NCBI RefSeq assembly: GCF_037975245.1
Contig: NC_092569.1
Location: 12,957,501-13,000,000 of the forward strand
From: Apostichopus japonicus
Taxonomy: Eukaryota; Echinodermata; Holothuroidea; Aspidochirotida; Stichopodidae
DNA: 42,500 nucleotides
Direction: 5' to 3'
Position numbers and translations under genes: made by a program. This document shows, in pieces, positions 10,311-22,199 of the stretch; the first letter of the stretch is position 1, and every line of letters starts with the position of its first letter. The notes below the pieces were generated by a model. The model was given only the letters and a program-made list of their open reading frames with translations, had not been told where the DNA came from and made no database searches.

Positions 10311-11431
10311 TTTACGCCAATGAGTTTCATTCAATCTAGGATCAAAAAGAGAAAACTAATTAATCTTAACCTTTAAACTTTGCTACTAAACAGATATGCT
10401 TGAATTACAAATAAATGTCAAAAAACATCATAATCTAAGAATCGATGCTTATACATATACATAAACAGAATAATTTGAATTCGCGCAAGTGAACCCTGCA
10501 CTACATTGGACAGAAAAAAAACGTGCAATTAGACCAAACTAAACATACTAAATTTTCCGTTACTTCTACATAAAATATCAATACAAATACAACAACTTAC
10601 TCTTTTGGCAGTATACTAAAAGCACATGTTATAATAACTTCAGACTATCAAGCTTTCCTGAGAAAAAACGGTTAATACTTCTTACAGTAAGCAAGTCGAC
10701 CGTGAAGGAATGTCGCAATTGTTTCCTGGGCGTGACCGGAAATTAAATACTAAAAAATGATAAATGAAAAGGTTAAATAGAACTGAAGCGTGCATCCTGA
10801 CTGCTCGCAACATATAATACCGTTGACTAGCCAACATAATTTGTTCAGCCTACTGTGACTGTACGTTTGAAGGTCTAGCCTTGCTTATTCAATATCACAA
10901 AGCCTACCCATTTAGATTCACATGGGAAATTACAGGAAATCTTTACCAAATGAGTGTAGACTTCAAATAAACTATTGAGCCTTATAGTTCCAGCATTTGT
11001 TTGGGAATAAATAAGAAGATTATGTGCCACTGTTCAATCTAGCCCAATACACACATAACACATTGTTAATTGGTGTTTAGGATGCACACTTTAGTGTTGA
11101 GAATGCACTGCAGTACCCAGTAGAAGCATATAGGCTACTCACTGTCATTGCACTTGTGTATTGCGAAACGCCAACGTGACAACGGTAGCGTTACACTAAC
11201 CATAATACAGTACTAGTGCCAGTGGCCTAACAATTAACTTTAATTTTACCTTCAAGTTAAAGGAATAACAGGTAGGCCGATGATGCAGTTAATACCTCCA
11301 TTCTTCTAAAGACCTTCTTGGGTGATTTACGGTTGAAAGTTGCTTAGAGTGATCGTATGAAACTATGCCAAGCCCAGCAAGCTGCCGTTGCCTCTCGGTT
11401 TCCAAATTGAAGTGAATCGAATTGGGTTAAA

Positions 11432-11690
11432 ATACATTAGTCCGTGTCGACACCGACTAAGCTACGATTATGGCGTAAATCGGGTGTCCGTATCGTTCTT
11501 AGTCCATGGGTTAAATTACCTTAGTCCGTCGCCACCGACTAAGCTGCGATTATATTTTCCTTAGTCAGTGTAAACTAACTAAGAAGCAGCGATGAAACAA
11601 AGATTTTTGCTAGTCCGTGTGCATTGACTAACGTTACAGACTAATTTAACGTTAGTCCGTGGCAATATTGACTAGTTTATTTTTTCAGTG
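11432..11690. repeat. Right subterminal repeat block of CACTA-like element
   Basis: At least ten TTAGTC or GACTAA motifs, several as TTAGTCCGT...ACCGACTAA pairs, run up to the right terminal repeat. This mirrors the block at the left end. Confidence 0.8.
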
Positions 11691-11692
11691 TA

Positions 11693-14600
11693 TGATCACT
11701 TATCGAAAAGAAAAGGCTTGAAATAAGCCGGTGTTCATCCACGATCTAACACGGATCTAACATCTCAACTAAGCTCCTGTAAGGCTTCCTCATCCCTGGG
11801 TCTCTAAACTTAACTAAACTAAACAAACAGTTCGTGTTTATAGTGGAATGCAGTAACGAGGCCTCGCAATGACCGACGAAACCAAAAGGCAAATTGCCTT
11901 CTCAATGAATCGTTACTGCATTCTGTCATTTCTGTAAATGTAATTTCACAAAATACCCTATATTGCTCCATTCAAACCTTGCAAATTGCCATTGTCATTG
12001 CCATGTACCGTGCCATTTCAATGAAAAAATCAATGCAATTTGTAAGTTGGCATGCTTTCGATTTTAATTCGAGCCCTTATAATTTAAACCGATAAAGTGG
12101 CATTTTGTTTCAGAGGTCCACAGTCATTTCATGCATATTAAAGCTTGACTTGAGCCAATGAAACATAATAAGTTTATGTCGTAGACCGTTATCCATCCAG
12201 GTTGTTGGTCTATTCCCCTTTTAATTTTCTTGAAACTGACCGTTTAAAACTGCTCAAATTAGTCAGTTAAAAGAACTGTGCTTCTTAGTCGCTATAAAAC
12301 TTAATAGAGCGTTGAAAAATAAAGCTCATGAGTACTGAATGTTTGACGATTAGTATGAAAACCCGTAATCATGGTCGTCTATGAGGAATGTGGGGATTTC
12401 CTCACTATTTTGTCAAAGATACGAGTAGATTTCGTTGCACCCTCCCACCCCCTCTATCGTAGCAAACATATTCATTCACTCAGAGAACCCCATTGATATT
12501 TCCATTGTTCAAATCCATTTACCCTAACCTTAACAGACCCCTTAACAACAGAATTCTTCTGACGTCTGACTTGAAATCCATTTATTCAAGTTCTAAGTCA
12601 GAATACACACACTCGTCGACGCCAACGACGTAAAGGCATTATGTCATCGAACTTTGTATTTCCGTGACCATGTTCTGACAACAGGAAACATCCACATGTG
12701 CTACTGTCTAAAGTTCAATGTTTCAAAGCGGTGTGTTTGGGTGGGTGTATGTGTGTGTGTGCGGCCTGTGATAAATTACCTCTCACATGAGTCTCAAGAC
12801 TCAGAAGAAATATATCGCTGGAGCCCAAAAAGACAGTGACTAGCACCAGATTTCAAAGGTGAAAGGGGAAGAGGACAACTTTTGTAATTCAACTGCCTGA
12901 TTGAAGGTAGGCGCTGAACTGATATGGAAGGACCAGAGGCGAATAATGTATTTTATAAAGATGGTGTGACGGTCGCAGAAGCCGACCCCCCCCCCCCAAT
13001 GGTGCATATGTGACGGAGGATTATCTAGACAATAAATTAAGTCAATTAATTCTGAACGCAAGGTTTGCAGTTCAAAGTGGGGTGTTACACCCCTCTCAGT
13101 GGTCTAGTAATTCCCTAATGAAGCATTGCATGTAAAGACATTCCCCCCTGAATGACAATGTAAGCAAGGTGGAGGGACATGGTCTCCAGCGCCACTGCAA
13201 ATACGTTTCACATGCCTGGCAGTAATTAAACCACAATTCATCTTCACCTCTCCCATTCCACACCTTCCATCCCTTTCCATCCCTTTCCACCTATCCCACA
13301 TCCTCCAAATTGCTAGTTAATCGGCCAGTGTAAATAAGTATTAAGCTAACCGACCGGTCTTTCTATAACATTTTTTTTTTTCTTCTGGATCCTGTCTCCG
13401 TCTATCAACCTTCTTCCTGTTCTTATCTTCTTTTTATTATGATTATTATTAGTACTTAAGTTGAACATGATCTTGCTTAGCAATATTCGAGAATAAGTAC
13501 GTTGTTGAGGATGTCATTTTCGTTTGATGAATGGTATACATAGATATTAAGAAAGTAAAACAAAACGGCTCTTATTGTCTTTCCGATTTTATTTTTATCA
13601 GTTGATATTGACACCGATGTATAATTTCATTATCACGTTTTGTTCTTTTGTTTCTAACGAAAATTCATCAGGTTTGTCTTTAAGGCACGCCTTTCCCTCT
13701 CATCTGGACAGACTTCCGCTGCTCGGGTTTACAGACATTTAACACATAGAAGCCACTTCCGGCTTGTCGCTTGGCAGCAATTTGAAGACCAACACTTCAC
13801 CCAAAAGCGTCAACCTATACTGCTATTTTACGTAGAGTCTCAACGGTAGTCAATGAAGTGTCCAATTCATGTTCAAATTGTAAGAAAATCTTATAATAAA
13901 AATTAATTAATTAATACACAGGATTGCGAGCCACATCGAAGGGTATATGTATGCGGAATGGAAAGCCAAAAAGGAATTTTTAACTTGGTTCCACAAATCA
14001 ATAATTGTAGCTGCTCTTTCTGTACTGTTGGGACGTAATAACACTTAACCGTGCCTATATACGGAACTATACTGCACGGTTAACGGCGTTTTCAATGTGC
14101 AAAGTGATTCAAATGAGGCTTTAAACTGCTCAAATGTAACCGAAGTTTTCATCGATCGGTATAGAAGATTACCGCTAGACTGCGTCCATCCTTTGGCATT
14201 TCACTGGCAGTGACACAGACGGGCCATAGCCCATGGCTTGCCTAGCCTAGCAACAAGTTAAATAGTACAAATATAACTATAACGTTATCTTTTGCAAATT
14301 GGTATTAAAACTACAGTAGTAACTATGTAAAGGCTACATCCAATTGCTAGGATTAAAAAAGTTGCATTCATTCAAGTAATTAATGGTGATAACAAATTTT
14401 GTTGCGAATGAGATGACAGTCTTCTGTTGCTGTTTGACAGTAGGCCTGTATAGGCCTAACTGATTTGACATTGCCAATTAAGAAGCCTAAGATGCAACCC
14501 AACGGAGTCCCTGTAACTTCTAAGCAAATGACGATGAAGATTCAGTGATTGTGTAAAATGTATACATCCTTTTTGAGGTTATGAACTGTTAAATTGTATT

Positions 14601-14930
14601 TCATGACAACTTAACGTATGTACATGTGACTCACCATGCATCACCGAAGACATCTGAGAGTTACAAAATGGAGATTAATTTACAAAGTGAAAACAATATA
14701 ATATTACCAAAGAAAAAGACTACTTACAAGTAGACTGTGGCAAACTGCTAGAAATGCTGCAATACACGTACTTTATAGGCCTTCATCTATAAATGGTGCC
14801 TTGTTCCATTGTAACTTAAATAGTCTTCAATAAAAGCATTCACATTGTTAAAACTTAGAAAAAGGATGTCAATCATTGTTAAGTGACATATTTAAAAGAG
14901 CCTATAACCTTTTTTGGTGGAGAGGGGGGG
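11693..14930. other. Intergenic DNA, no gene seen
   Basis: No exon with family signature was found. Small items are a hairpin with 14-bp arms (11846-11859 and 11910-11923), a C-run at 12988-12996, a short (TG)n near 12740-12760, and G-rich runs at 14922-14940. Open frames in this interval are under 75 codons and lack recognisable domains. Confidence 0.5.
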
Positions 14931-14949
14931 GGGGAGGGGCGGAGTTGGA

Positions 14950-15410
14950 GAGTTTTAATAGTAATAATAATAATAAATAACTTTATATAGCGCTTAATAC
15001 ATCGTTTCAAAGCGCTTTACAAAGTAGGAAAGAGACAAAGGAAACCAAGGGGGAAAAAGAAACAAGGAATCAAACAGAAATGTGTTTAGTTGTCTCTTGA
15101 AAATACAAAAGGAGGGAGAGTCACGAACGTGAAATGAGGTTCGTTCCAAAGAGAAGGCGTAGCGACAGAAAAGGCACGATCGCCATAACAAGTGCGGGTA
15201 CGTGGACCAGGAGTAAATAATTGTAAATGCGTATGATAGGAAGTGCGAAGCGTAATTGGTTGACCGACGCAAAGCTGGTCAATGATATAATGAGGGGCAA
15301 GCCCGATCGCTTTGTAGGTGTGAAGTAGGATCTTAGATAGGTTTAAGTTTTTTTCCTTCTTCCACCTTGACTTATCATTTGTAAATATGTATATACCTGT
15401 TTCCACTTGG
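14950..15410 (-). pseudogene. L2/CR1-type LINE reverse-transcriptase tail
   Basis: Read on the minus strand, about 106 residues from 15406 resemble the C-terminal tail of non-LTR reverse transcriptases of the CR1/L2 group: 'ILLHTYKAIGLAPHYI', then 'PGPRTRTCYGDRAFSVATPSLWN'. A frame change follows, and the 'FKRQLNTFLF' block appears in another frame. The element then ends with TATATAAAG and an ATT-rich tail (AATAATAATAATAAATAAC region, 14956-14985), as is usual for L2-like 3' ends. It is 5'-truncated and frameshifted, so it is a dead copy. Confidence 0.8.
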
Positions 15411-15419
15411 AAATTTGAT

Positions 15420-16890
15420 ATGTCAATTGAAAATAGTCAGAAATTACAGAGAAATATATTTTGGGAAATTCTATCCAAAATGGTTTTGGTATTGTCCAGC
15501 ATTTGAAGACTTAAATTGCCATAAAAGTACTCCAGAAAATCTTTAACCTCAAGCATGACTTTGCAGTGTATATCAGTCTTTATAGTTCACTGAGCATTGT
15601 CTGAGTATTGTATCCCTTCATAAATTATCGGTACCCCTCCATTAATTCTTGGTGCCCCTCCATAAATTGTTGGTGCTCCCCCCCCCCCAACTCGGAGTAC
15701 ATGCTCTCTAGGGCCCAAACATTTCTGTAAAGCCGTCTCCCCAAAGTTCGGTTTAATCAAAATTAGCATGGTGAACCATATAGACGGATGGGCTTTGTGC
15801 CCTGTGTGTCTGGTTAAGGGCCAAACGTAACAATGTTTTATTTGTGAACATGCTAGGATTTCTTCCCCTCGAAAAGTAAGAACAACTGTGTTATTTATAA
15901 TCCGAGGCTAAGTACTCGTGAGTGGTAATTCGTTTCAACTGGTATATCTTTTCCCACAAAATTCGAGCTAATCTAGTGCATCAAGTGTTTCTATATGTGA
16001 AAATTAAACTTATTTTGACGATAAGATTATGATTCGTCGAAACCGTGTTACTGTAACGTAGGCACCCATTGCGTGTGTCATTGTTTTGGGTGTATCAAGA
16101 TGGCGCGAGGCGACCTTCAAATCGCTGCAAAGCGTATTGTTGTCATCAGGTGCGATATGGCTTGTATATGTAAATTCCTGTGCTTTGGCACGTTTCCCGG
16201 AATTTGAGATTTGCTATTACCAATACTTATCTGCTGCCCTATATTTCCTCGTCAGGCTCTCTGGAAAAGCATAAACTGCTTTCTACGACCTCTTTTTAAA
16301 ATGAAATAATCATACTTTACAGACTGAAGTTTACTTGCATCATACAGCCCCACATGCTTGAAGCAAACAGATATGACATCATGGTTGAACACATAAAACA
16401 AAATGCTTTGTTTTGTTATATATACTGACATTTTCTTGTATTAGTACTTTCGGTGGGTGACAGTTCCAACTTGACTTTAATAAGGGTACTTTAAGGTAAC
16501 AATATAGCTATGAATGTATATTGTTTCTTCTTAACTAGTCGCTTTACTTTCCCGCCATTTGAACGTTGTTTAGACACTTTACTCCCGCCCATATAAACTT
16601 AAGCAAGCATCGGCCTTGAAATGTTAATGTTGGTAACTAGCCCACCGAAAGATATGGCGTCATTCCATCTAAACTTCTGTATATATACTAAACAAATCTT
16701 ATATAATTCCGGGTCGTAGGCCTGTTTCAAGTCTGTCATTTGTTTTGGAAAGTGCACCCTCTTTGTCTGGATATAGAAGCATTCTACAAGTATATCTATA
16801 TCTGGGTATTTTGTGTTTGTGGCCGAAGAATTACGATGAAAACCTATAGATGCATTAAAGTTGCGACTACTCAACACTATGATGGTAAAA
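15420..16890. other. Intergenic DNA, no gene seen
   Basis: Nothing recognisable was found. A short three-fold repeat of CCTCCATTAATT/ATAAATT-GGTGC type words lies at 15630-15680, followed by a ten-C run near 15680. Confidence 0.5.
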
Positions 16891-16899
16891 TCAAACAAT

Positions 16900-17080
16900 T
16901 TCTATGGTCGAGTGGATTAAAGCGGTGTATAGTGGCATTAGAAGCTAGGCAACTTAGCATCTACAGGGGAGGTCTTGGGTCGCTCCTTGGCCGACCAAGT
17001 TAAGGTACGTTTTCCATCTCAGAGAATTCCACGGCTTTTCCATTTGAAATGTTCTTACGAATTGTAAAAAAAGTCGAATA
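16900..17080 (+). mobile_element. tRNA-derived SINE, copy 1
   Basis: The head has TATGGTCGAGTGGATTAAAG (A-box-like, tRNA-Leu/Ser style) and GGTCTTGGGTCGCTCC (decayed B box). The body continues to CCACGGCTTTTCCATTTGAAATG. The same head and body words occur at about 27935-28090 on the same strand and about 23440-23600 on the opposite strand. That defines a dispersed family. Confidence 0.75.
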
Positions 17081-19537
17081 TAAGCTACAATTTTATTTTG
17101 GATAGCCACACGATGTGAAATATAAGTTACAAACCATTCAGATTCTATATGCATGTATTTGACTGCTTATGGTCATTATATAACTACTGCCTTCCTGGTA
17201 CGATTTTTCTGTATTTGATTAAATATCTTGTTTAATAAGATAAGTAAAGTGTTTGTAATCATCGGTTAGTCAGAGTGAAGTGTATTCACTTATTTGGTAT
17301 ATTAAACCCAAATGGGCAGACAGACGCAGGCGTATAACCAAGTCATATGAAGCTTAAAGTAGTTTCTTTACTTTCACCGAATTATTGTTTCGATTGAAGT
17401 CAGTGTTGCCAGTTTTGCATTTTAGATGCCGACAAAAAAAATGAAAATTGTGTATCTAAGAGACCTCTAATTGCAACGAATTGCGAACCCTCACATTCCC
17501 TACCCATAAACAGGGTGAATTGTCATAAAATATAAGCAACTTAGTATTTGGCGTTGTTTTCACCATATTTGCGTCACAGAAACACTAGCAACCCTGACGT
17601 ATTAACAATAACTCTTATCCGGCAGTGACATGAAAACAGGAGAAACTTAAGTCGAATATTGAAATGCTCAATGTACAATGACGTAGTATAGGATAAATCG
17701 ATTCAATGAGTGGTACCCGGCTAATGGTTTAGCATCTTATACCTGACGCAATCTATATGCAATGCAAATAATTACAGGTATATGTCATGTATGGATTTCT
17801 GACATTACAGCCATCCCGAAATTTCCCAAATTTAAAAATAAAATACAAAACGTTCCGAGATATTTTCACTTTTCAACTTCGCCGAGAAGGCATAAGCTCC
17901 GGCAGATAGTTTCCAGTTTCTTGGATGAGAAACCTCGTGGTGCACACAGAGCAAGCGTATGTTTAAAATGCATTAAATCCGTGTTTGATATGCAATTTTA
18001 TCAAATCCATACTGAGAAATATTTAAAATAAGACAAATGGCAACTTAGCAAACTGAGACACGGAACTAGATTATTTCACGAAAGAAAGAGAATATTTAAT
18101 CAATGCAATTCTGTTTTCAACAAGTCGTCGCCTATTGACACTTTTTGCACATCAGAATACATCACATGTAAAACCTAAGTTGGAATATTTCAGCACATTT
18201 GACATCACTCCTGAAATGTTTGTATCGAGTGTTACTTAATTAGCTATCAATAATCAAATCGCTTTGTCGGCAAAAAAAAAGGAGTTAACACACTTCCCTC
18301 CTCCACCATCACCGCCACTTCACAAAAGAATGGATAGAAATTGAATACAACAAAAATAGATATTACATTTGACATGTCATCCTAAAAGTAAATTTAGGTA
18401 AATTAATTTTAAAGACTGGGACAACGTTCTACATTATTTCAGTTTGTCTGAGGATGTTGAACTAGAAAACTCTCCAGTCAGGAGATAACGCACATTTGTT
18501 TTATAAAGCATTAAAAAGTCTATCAAACAAATTTTCTTGTAGCTTCATATAGACTGCCGCTCAACCGCCACTGTTTCCCGACAGTTGTCTCGACTCTAGA
18601 TAAACTTCTAAACTTATTTCAGATAACTAAGTTTAATGATTTAAATTTTTAGTCTTGGTTGTGAGGAGCTAACTGAATATTTTAAATTGTCTCCTTCGAT
18701 TTATTACGATTTATTATTGTTATTCATAATGGCTAATTCCTGTCGGTAATGCAAATGATGAGATAAATTTTCTTTCACTTTTAATGAACATTTCATAATT
18801 ATACTCTGTTGACGCATGCAGTGAGTTTTTACTCCCAACCTGAGGTGCGCCTTCCTATAAATATATTCACATGAATAAAGGCCATCATTCTGTAAGTTTT
18901 ATGAAGATATGGACTTTTTGAATGTGTCAATAGGATGGAATGCTTCATTTAAAATTTAATGACAAGGTTTTCTCTTCAATCAGCAGTTAATACTTCTCTG
19001 GTTTATAAAGTATAATTGTAAATCAAGAAAATGTAAAAGAAAATGGTTCTTGTAAGCTTCATTTAGGCAACAACTTAACCAACACCGTTTTCCGATACTC
19101 TTCTTGACTAGTTGTAATTGCAAAATAATTATTGGACACGAGGACAGTATACCCTAAGACTGGTAACAATTATGGAAACAATCTACTTAAAACATCATGC
19201 TGACGTCATCACAAGTTGTACATTGTCATATACATCATCTGAACACACACTTTTTGTTACAGTAATACAGTAAGTTTCCATTGTCGAAACAGTTCATTGC
19301 AATATTTTGTTGGTAATGTAATTCCTTTTATAAGGTCGCAATCAATATACATTTTCACAATTTTTTAACGTCAAAATTATCTTGTTGATTTTTTTGTAAA
19401 ACTTGATCAGAAATCTGAAGTTACTAATATAAAACTATGCTTTTGGAATATTAAACGCTCAAAGTTGTAAAAACTTAAAATATCATTGAATTTTTCTTTT
19501 CAATCAAGTCCCGACGTCTTGACAGAATATGAGGTCA
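17081..19537. other. Intergenic DNA downstream of IL-17-like gene 2, no gene seen
   Basis: AT-rich, with no recognised exon or element. A perfect CRE palindrome lies at 19201-19208, about 350 bp beyond the gene 2 stop codon. Confidence 0.5.
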
Positions 19538-19543
19538 TTTATT
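19538..19543 (-). terminator. AATAAA polyadenylation signal, IL-17-like gene 2
   Basis: On the minus strand AATAAA lies only 7 nt past the TGA stop (19551-19553). If used, the 3' untranslated region would be about 25-35 nt, which is unusually short for a cytokine mRNA. Other AT-rich signals exist further downstream, so its use is uncertain. Confidence 0.35.
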
Positions 19544-19550
19544 GAACATA

Positions 19551-19866
19551 TCACGGCCGATCATTCCTGAGGCAGATGCAAGCGACTGGGATGGTGACGG
19601 AAACCGGAGAATACCTTTTCCTTCCATTAAAACATTCATCTCCTTCCTCCTGTTGCAGCACCACAAATGTGTAGTTGAATGTGCTGCACATCAGGTCAGG
19701 TCGAAGATTGTTATGGTTGTCAACGCAATGGCATTCCTCACATCTGGCCATTGGTAGAAACTGGGGTATCCTCTTCTCATTGTAACTAGTCGTGTACGTC
19801 CACGGACAGAACGCCTGGGAGTTATGGTTGTGGATACTACTCAGACGACTAAAAGTGTCATTCCAA
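19551..19866 (-). CDS. Interleukin-17-like cytokine 2, exon 2 (cystine-knot domain)
   Basis: The acceptor is textbook: a pyrimidine run (CTTCTCTTTTTCCATTGCAG) precedes 19866. The intron is phase 2 and splits an AG|T serine codon with the exon at 21722-21933. The exon encodes 104 further residues and ends in TGA. It carries the IL-17 hallmarks in order: 'AFCPWTY', 'NEKRIPQFLPMARCEECHC', then 'DECFNGRKR', 'SVTIPVACIC' and 'LRNDRP' at the end. These give the CPW motif and the paired cysteines of the cystine knot, plus extra cysteines in the CEECHC region. The whole protein is 175 residues, typical for the family. Sequence outside the core differs greatly from the first IL-17-like gene, so they are old paralogues. 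Receptor and subfamily are not assignable. Confidence 0.93.
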
Positions 19867-21721
19867 CTGCAATGGAAAAAGAGAAGCGACTTTTAAGAAG
19901 GGATCTCAGTTACAAGAATAAAACCTGAAAATCGACCCTGCTTTGTTGAACGCTTTCATATGTGATTTCTGGACGTTTGGACCAATTGATAATCAAGTTT
20001 TGACAATTACAATTGGTTAAAATGTCGTAATTGTTCTGCTTATTACTGGGGAAACTAGGAGAGAACATAGCACGGAAGATCTGAGTTATTGAATCATACT
20101 GGTAATGTTAACTATTTTATGATTCCATTGAACCAAAATGGATCACGTGTGATTTATTATCCTATACTATAAGAAACAGGCACGTTGAGAGAAGTCAGGT
20201 GTAGAAAATAAAATCGTTCAATTTGGTACTATAAGAACTTCTGTGTTATGTTATGTGTATTATGTTGTCAGTTTGTTGACAGTTTAATCAATTAATCCTA
20301 TTTTAGCAATTACGGTATAAAGTAGTTCAAATATAGTCATTTTGCTTTACTAGCGCGAGGGAGGGAGGATGCATCCATGCCTACCTAGTGTGTTCACAGT
20401 ATTAGCCCAAATTTGGTTTTATAATTTGGTTTTATAGACGTTTTGCAGCAGAACGAACATATTACTATAACTATATTAAGGTGTGCATGGAGGGTACGAC
20501 GGTACGACATGATAAAGCCCAGCGCTTTAATGAATCGCTTTCACGATTAGTGTATGGTTGTGAACTAATTTGTTTTCGCAGGTAGGACTGAAATCTTGCG
20601 ACGGCTGGATTTTGACTGCGGACAGCTTTGTTTTGGTTAATAACCAACAGACCCGTGATCTGTGATTATCGTTACACATATCATTGTCCAAGTAACGCAC
20701 CTTCTCTTTGAAAGCAATATTTTCCACGCGGTATGCAACTTTGATCGTTTTCAATCACAACACTCGGTTCGTTATCATGGGATTCTGAACGCACCAAGTT
20801 AAATGTTAGGCTTTTCGCGGTCTACATATGGCACATGATCACACGCATACTACTCAGTTCAAACAAGAGGTTGATTGACCCAAATACACCGAGTCAAAAT
20901 AAAGGAAGCCACTGGTTGCTTTTGCAGCTAAATTTCTGTCATTCTTGAACTTGAAAAAAAATGAAAAAACAAAACATATTTCTATTCTATTCCATCTTTG
21001 TCATGCTGACAGTGTATGCTCTCATGGGAATTCATTTAGTAATCGTAACAGCTGACAGTAAGGGTGTTGACCATTTCTGATCTGGTTCTCATTTCCACAC
21101 CAACCGAACCTCGTCGTACAATATAAAAAAGGTCGCTCACGACATTTTCGATATTCATGCTGACCCAGCTGAACAGCGTGAAAGGAACGGAATGGGGAGG
21201 GGAGGGGAGGTCTCAGTGAGCGTCGAGTTGAATGGGAATAGCCAACCTATCAACTGATATGGAAAATACAAGCATGTAAAAGGCATAATTACAAGGAGTT
21301 GTACTTTTCACTTTTGGGGTAGTTATGCCAACGAATCTTGTTTAGTTCTTCGATATATTTGTGTAAGGCTTTCGTCTTTCTGTTTCAGGTTTCATGTTAA
21401 CCGGTCATAAGTTATAAAATTACATTGCGATTACAAGCATAGTTGGATTGGCCTCGACCAGATTATCGGCTCGCTACCGATACGCAGTTTGGTTCGGGCG
21501 CCGCCACAATTGATATCCAGGAGGAGCCGATTGCCTCTTTGGTCGCTTTAGGTGCAAGTCCGTCCCAGCGGTCAAACCCCACTATGTTCAAAGCCACAAC
21601 GCCCCAACCTGGTTTTAATTTATTTATGCCCATGTCCGCCCCTACTTTTAAGTAGCATGCACGTACATTACAAATGTCTGCCGTCGATGGTACAGCGAGA
21701 CGGCGTTTCAATATTACTAAC

Positions 21722-21933
21722 CTGCTTGATGGTTCATTGAAGAATTGTTGAAGGTACGCACTCGTTGGATAATTGCCTTCCCATTGTTGTAAATAGACGG
21801 CAGGTGAATGCTTGCTCCATGACATATCCACGGTGCTTGGACAGTCGAAGGAAACCTCCTGACCAGAGGCTAACTGTATGATAGCAACATACACCGTAGT
21901 ATAGTAGAAGACGATGAAATACGTACAGCTCAT
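21722..21933 (-). CDS. Interleukin-17-like cytokine 2, exon 1 (signal peptide)
   Basis: The ATG at 21933 opens 70 codons plus two bases and ends at AGCAG|GTTAGT. Residues 1-24 form a clear secretion signal: a hydrophobic, Tyr/Val/Ile-rich core and a likely cleavage after 'LASG' before 'QEVSFDCPS'. The mature N terminus follows, with no domain until exon 2, as usual for IL-17. The TATA box 55-60 nt upstream makes this ATG the first in a leader of about 30 nt. The leader ends in a pyrimidine run plus CAG directly before the ATG, which also looks like a splice acceptor. A non-coding upstream exon is therefore possible. The frame stays open 86 codons past the donor. Confidence 0.88.
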
Positions 21934-21987
21934 CTGAGGAAAAGGAAAGGCAGACAAGAAGGGTCTCCATCAGTATGCTCTGGCGGA

Positions 21988-21993
21988 TTTATA
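21988..21993 (-). promoter_or_regulatory. TATA box of IL-17-like gene 2
   Basis: Reads CATATAAATCC on the minus strand. Usual spacing puts the start near 21960, so the ATG at 21933 would follow a 25-30 nt leader. No kappaB match was noticed in the next 300 bp upstream. Confidence 0.5.
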
Positions 21994-22078
21994 TGATCAG
22001 AGGTGTGAAGCGGTCATGTGTGTACTCAGTTGGATTTGGCTTGCATGTATGAAGTTGCAGTACCGCAAATAATTGTGT

Positions 22079-22190
22079 GAACGATACGATATCATCGATA
22101 CCACGGTACGATATAGTACCTTACGGTACCACGCCTTACACCACAATGTGATACGATTCGATACGGTCCGATACTATACGACATTATGCA
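22079..22190. repeat. Degenerate GATACGATAC-type repeat upstream of gene 2
   Basis: About a dozen loosely repeated words of the form CGATACGAT, GGTACGATA and GATACGGTC, in both orientations (GTATCG appears less often). It begins about 90 bp upstream of the gene 2 TATA box. It is too diverged for a fixed period. Confidence 0.55.
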
Positions 22191-22199
22191 ATGATTCAA

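Larger units (their letters stand above)
6475..11690. mobile_element. CACTA-like non-autonomous DNA transposon, 5.2 kb
   Basis: The left end is CACTGAAAAC after a TA. The right end is the inverse, TTTTTTCAGTG, followed by TA. This gives short terminal inverted repeats (9-10 bp) and a 2-bp TA duplication. Both ends carry dense subterminal repeats built on ACCGACTAA and TTAGTCGG (about 6500-6870 and 11432-11680). That pattern of short CACTG ends plus many 8-12 bp subterminal motifs is typical of CACTA/EnSpm elements. No transposase-like frame was found, so movement would need a partner. Inside are a 1.5 kb foldback, a 420-bp tandem duplication and unique filler. The 2-bp duplication is shorter than the 3 bp usual in plants, so the superfamily is tentative. 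Confidence 0.7.

Noticed and set aside
16086-18031. Short plus-strand frames at 16086-16274 and 17762-18031
   Set aside because: Under 90 codons, no recognisable family, signal or splice partners.
20527-20754. 75-codon minus-strand frame inside the gene 2 intron
   Set aside because: No similarity to IL-17 or other families, and no flanking splice sites that keep the phase-2 frame.
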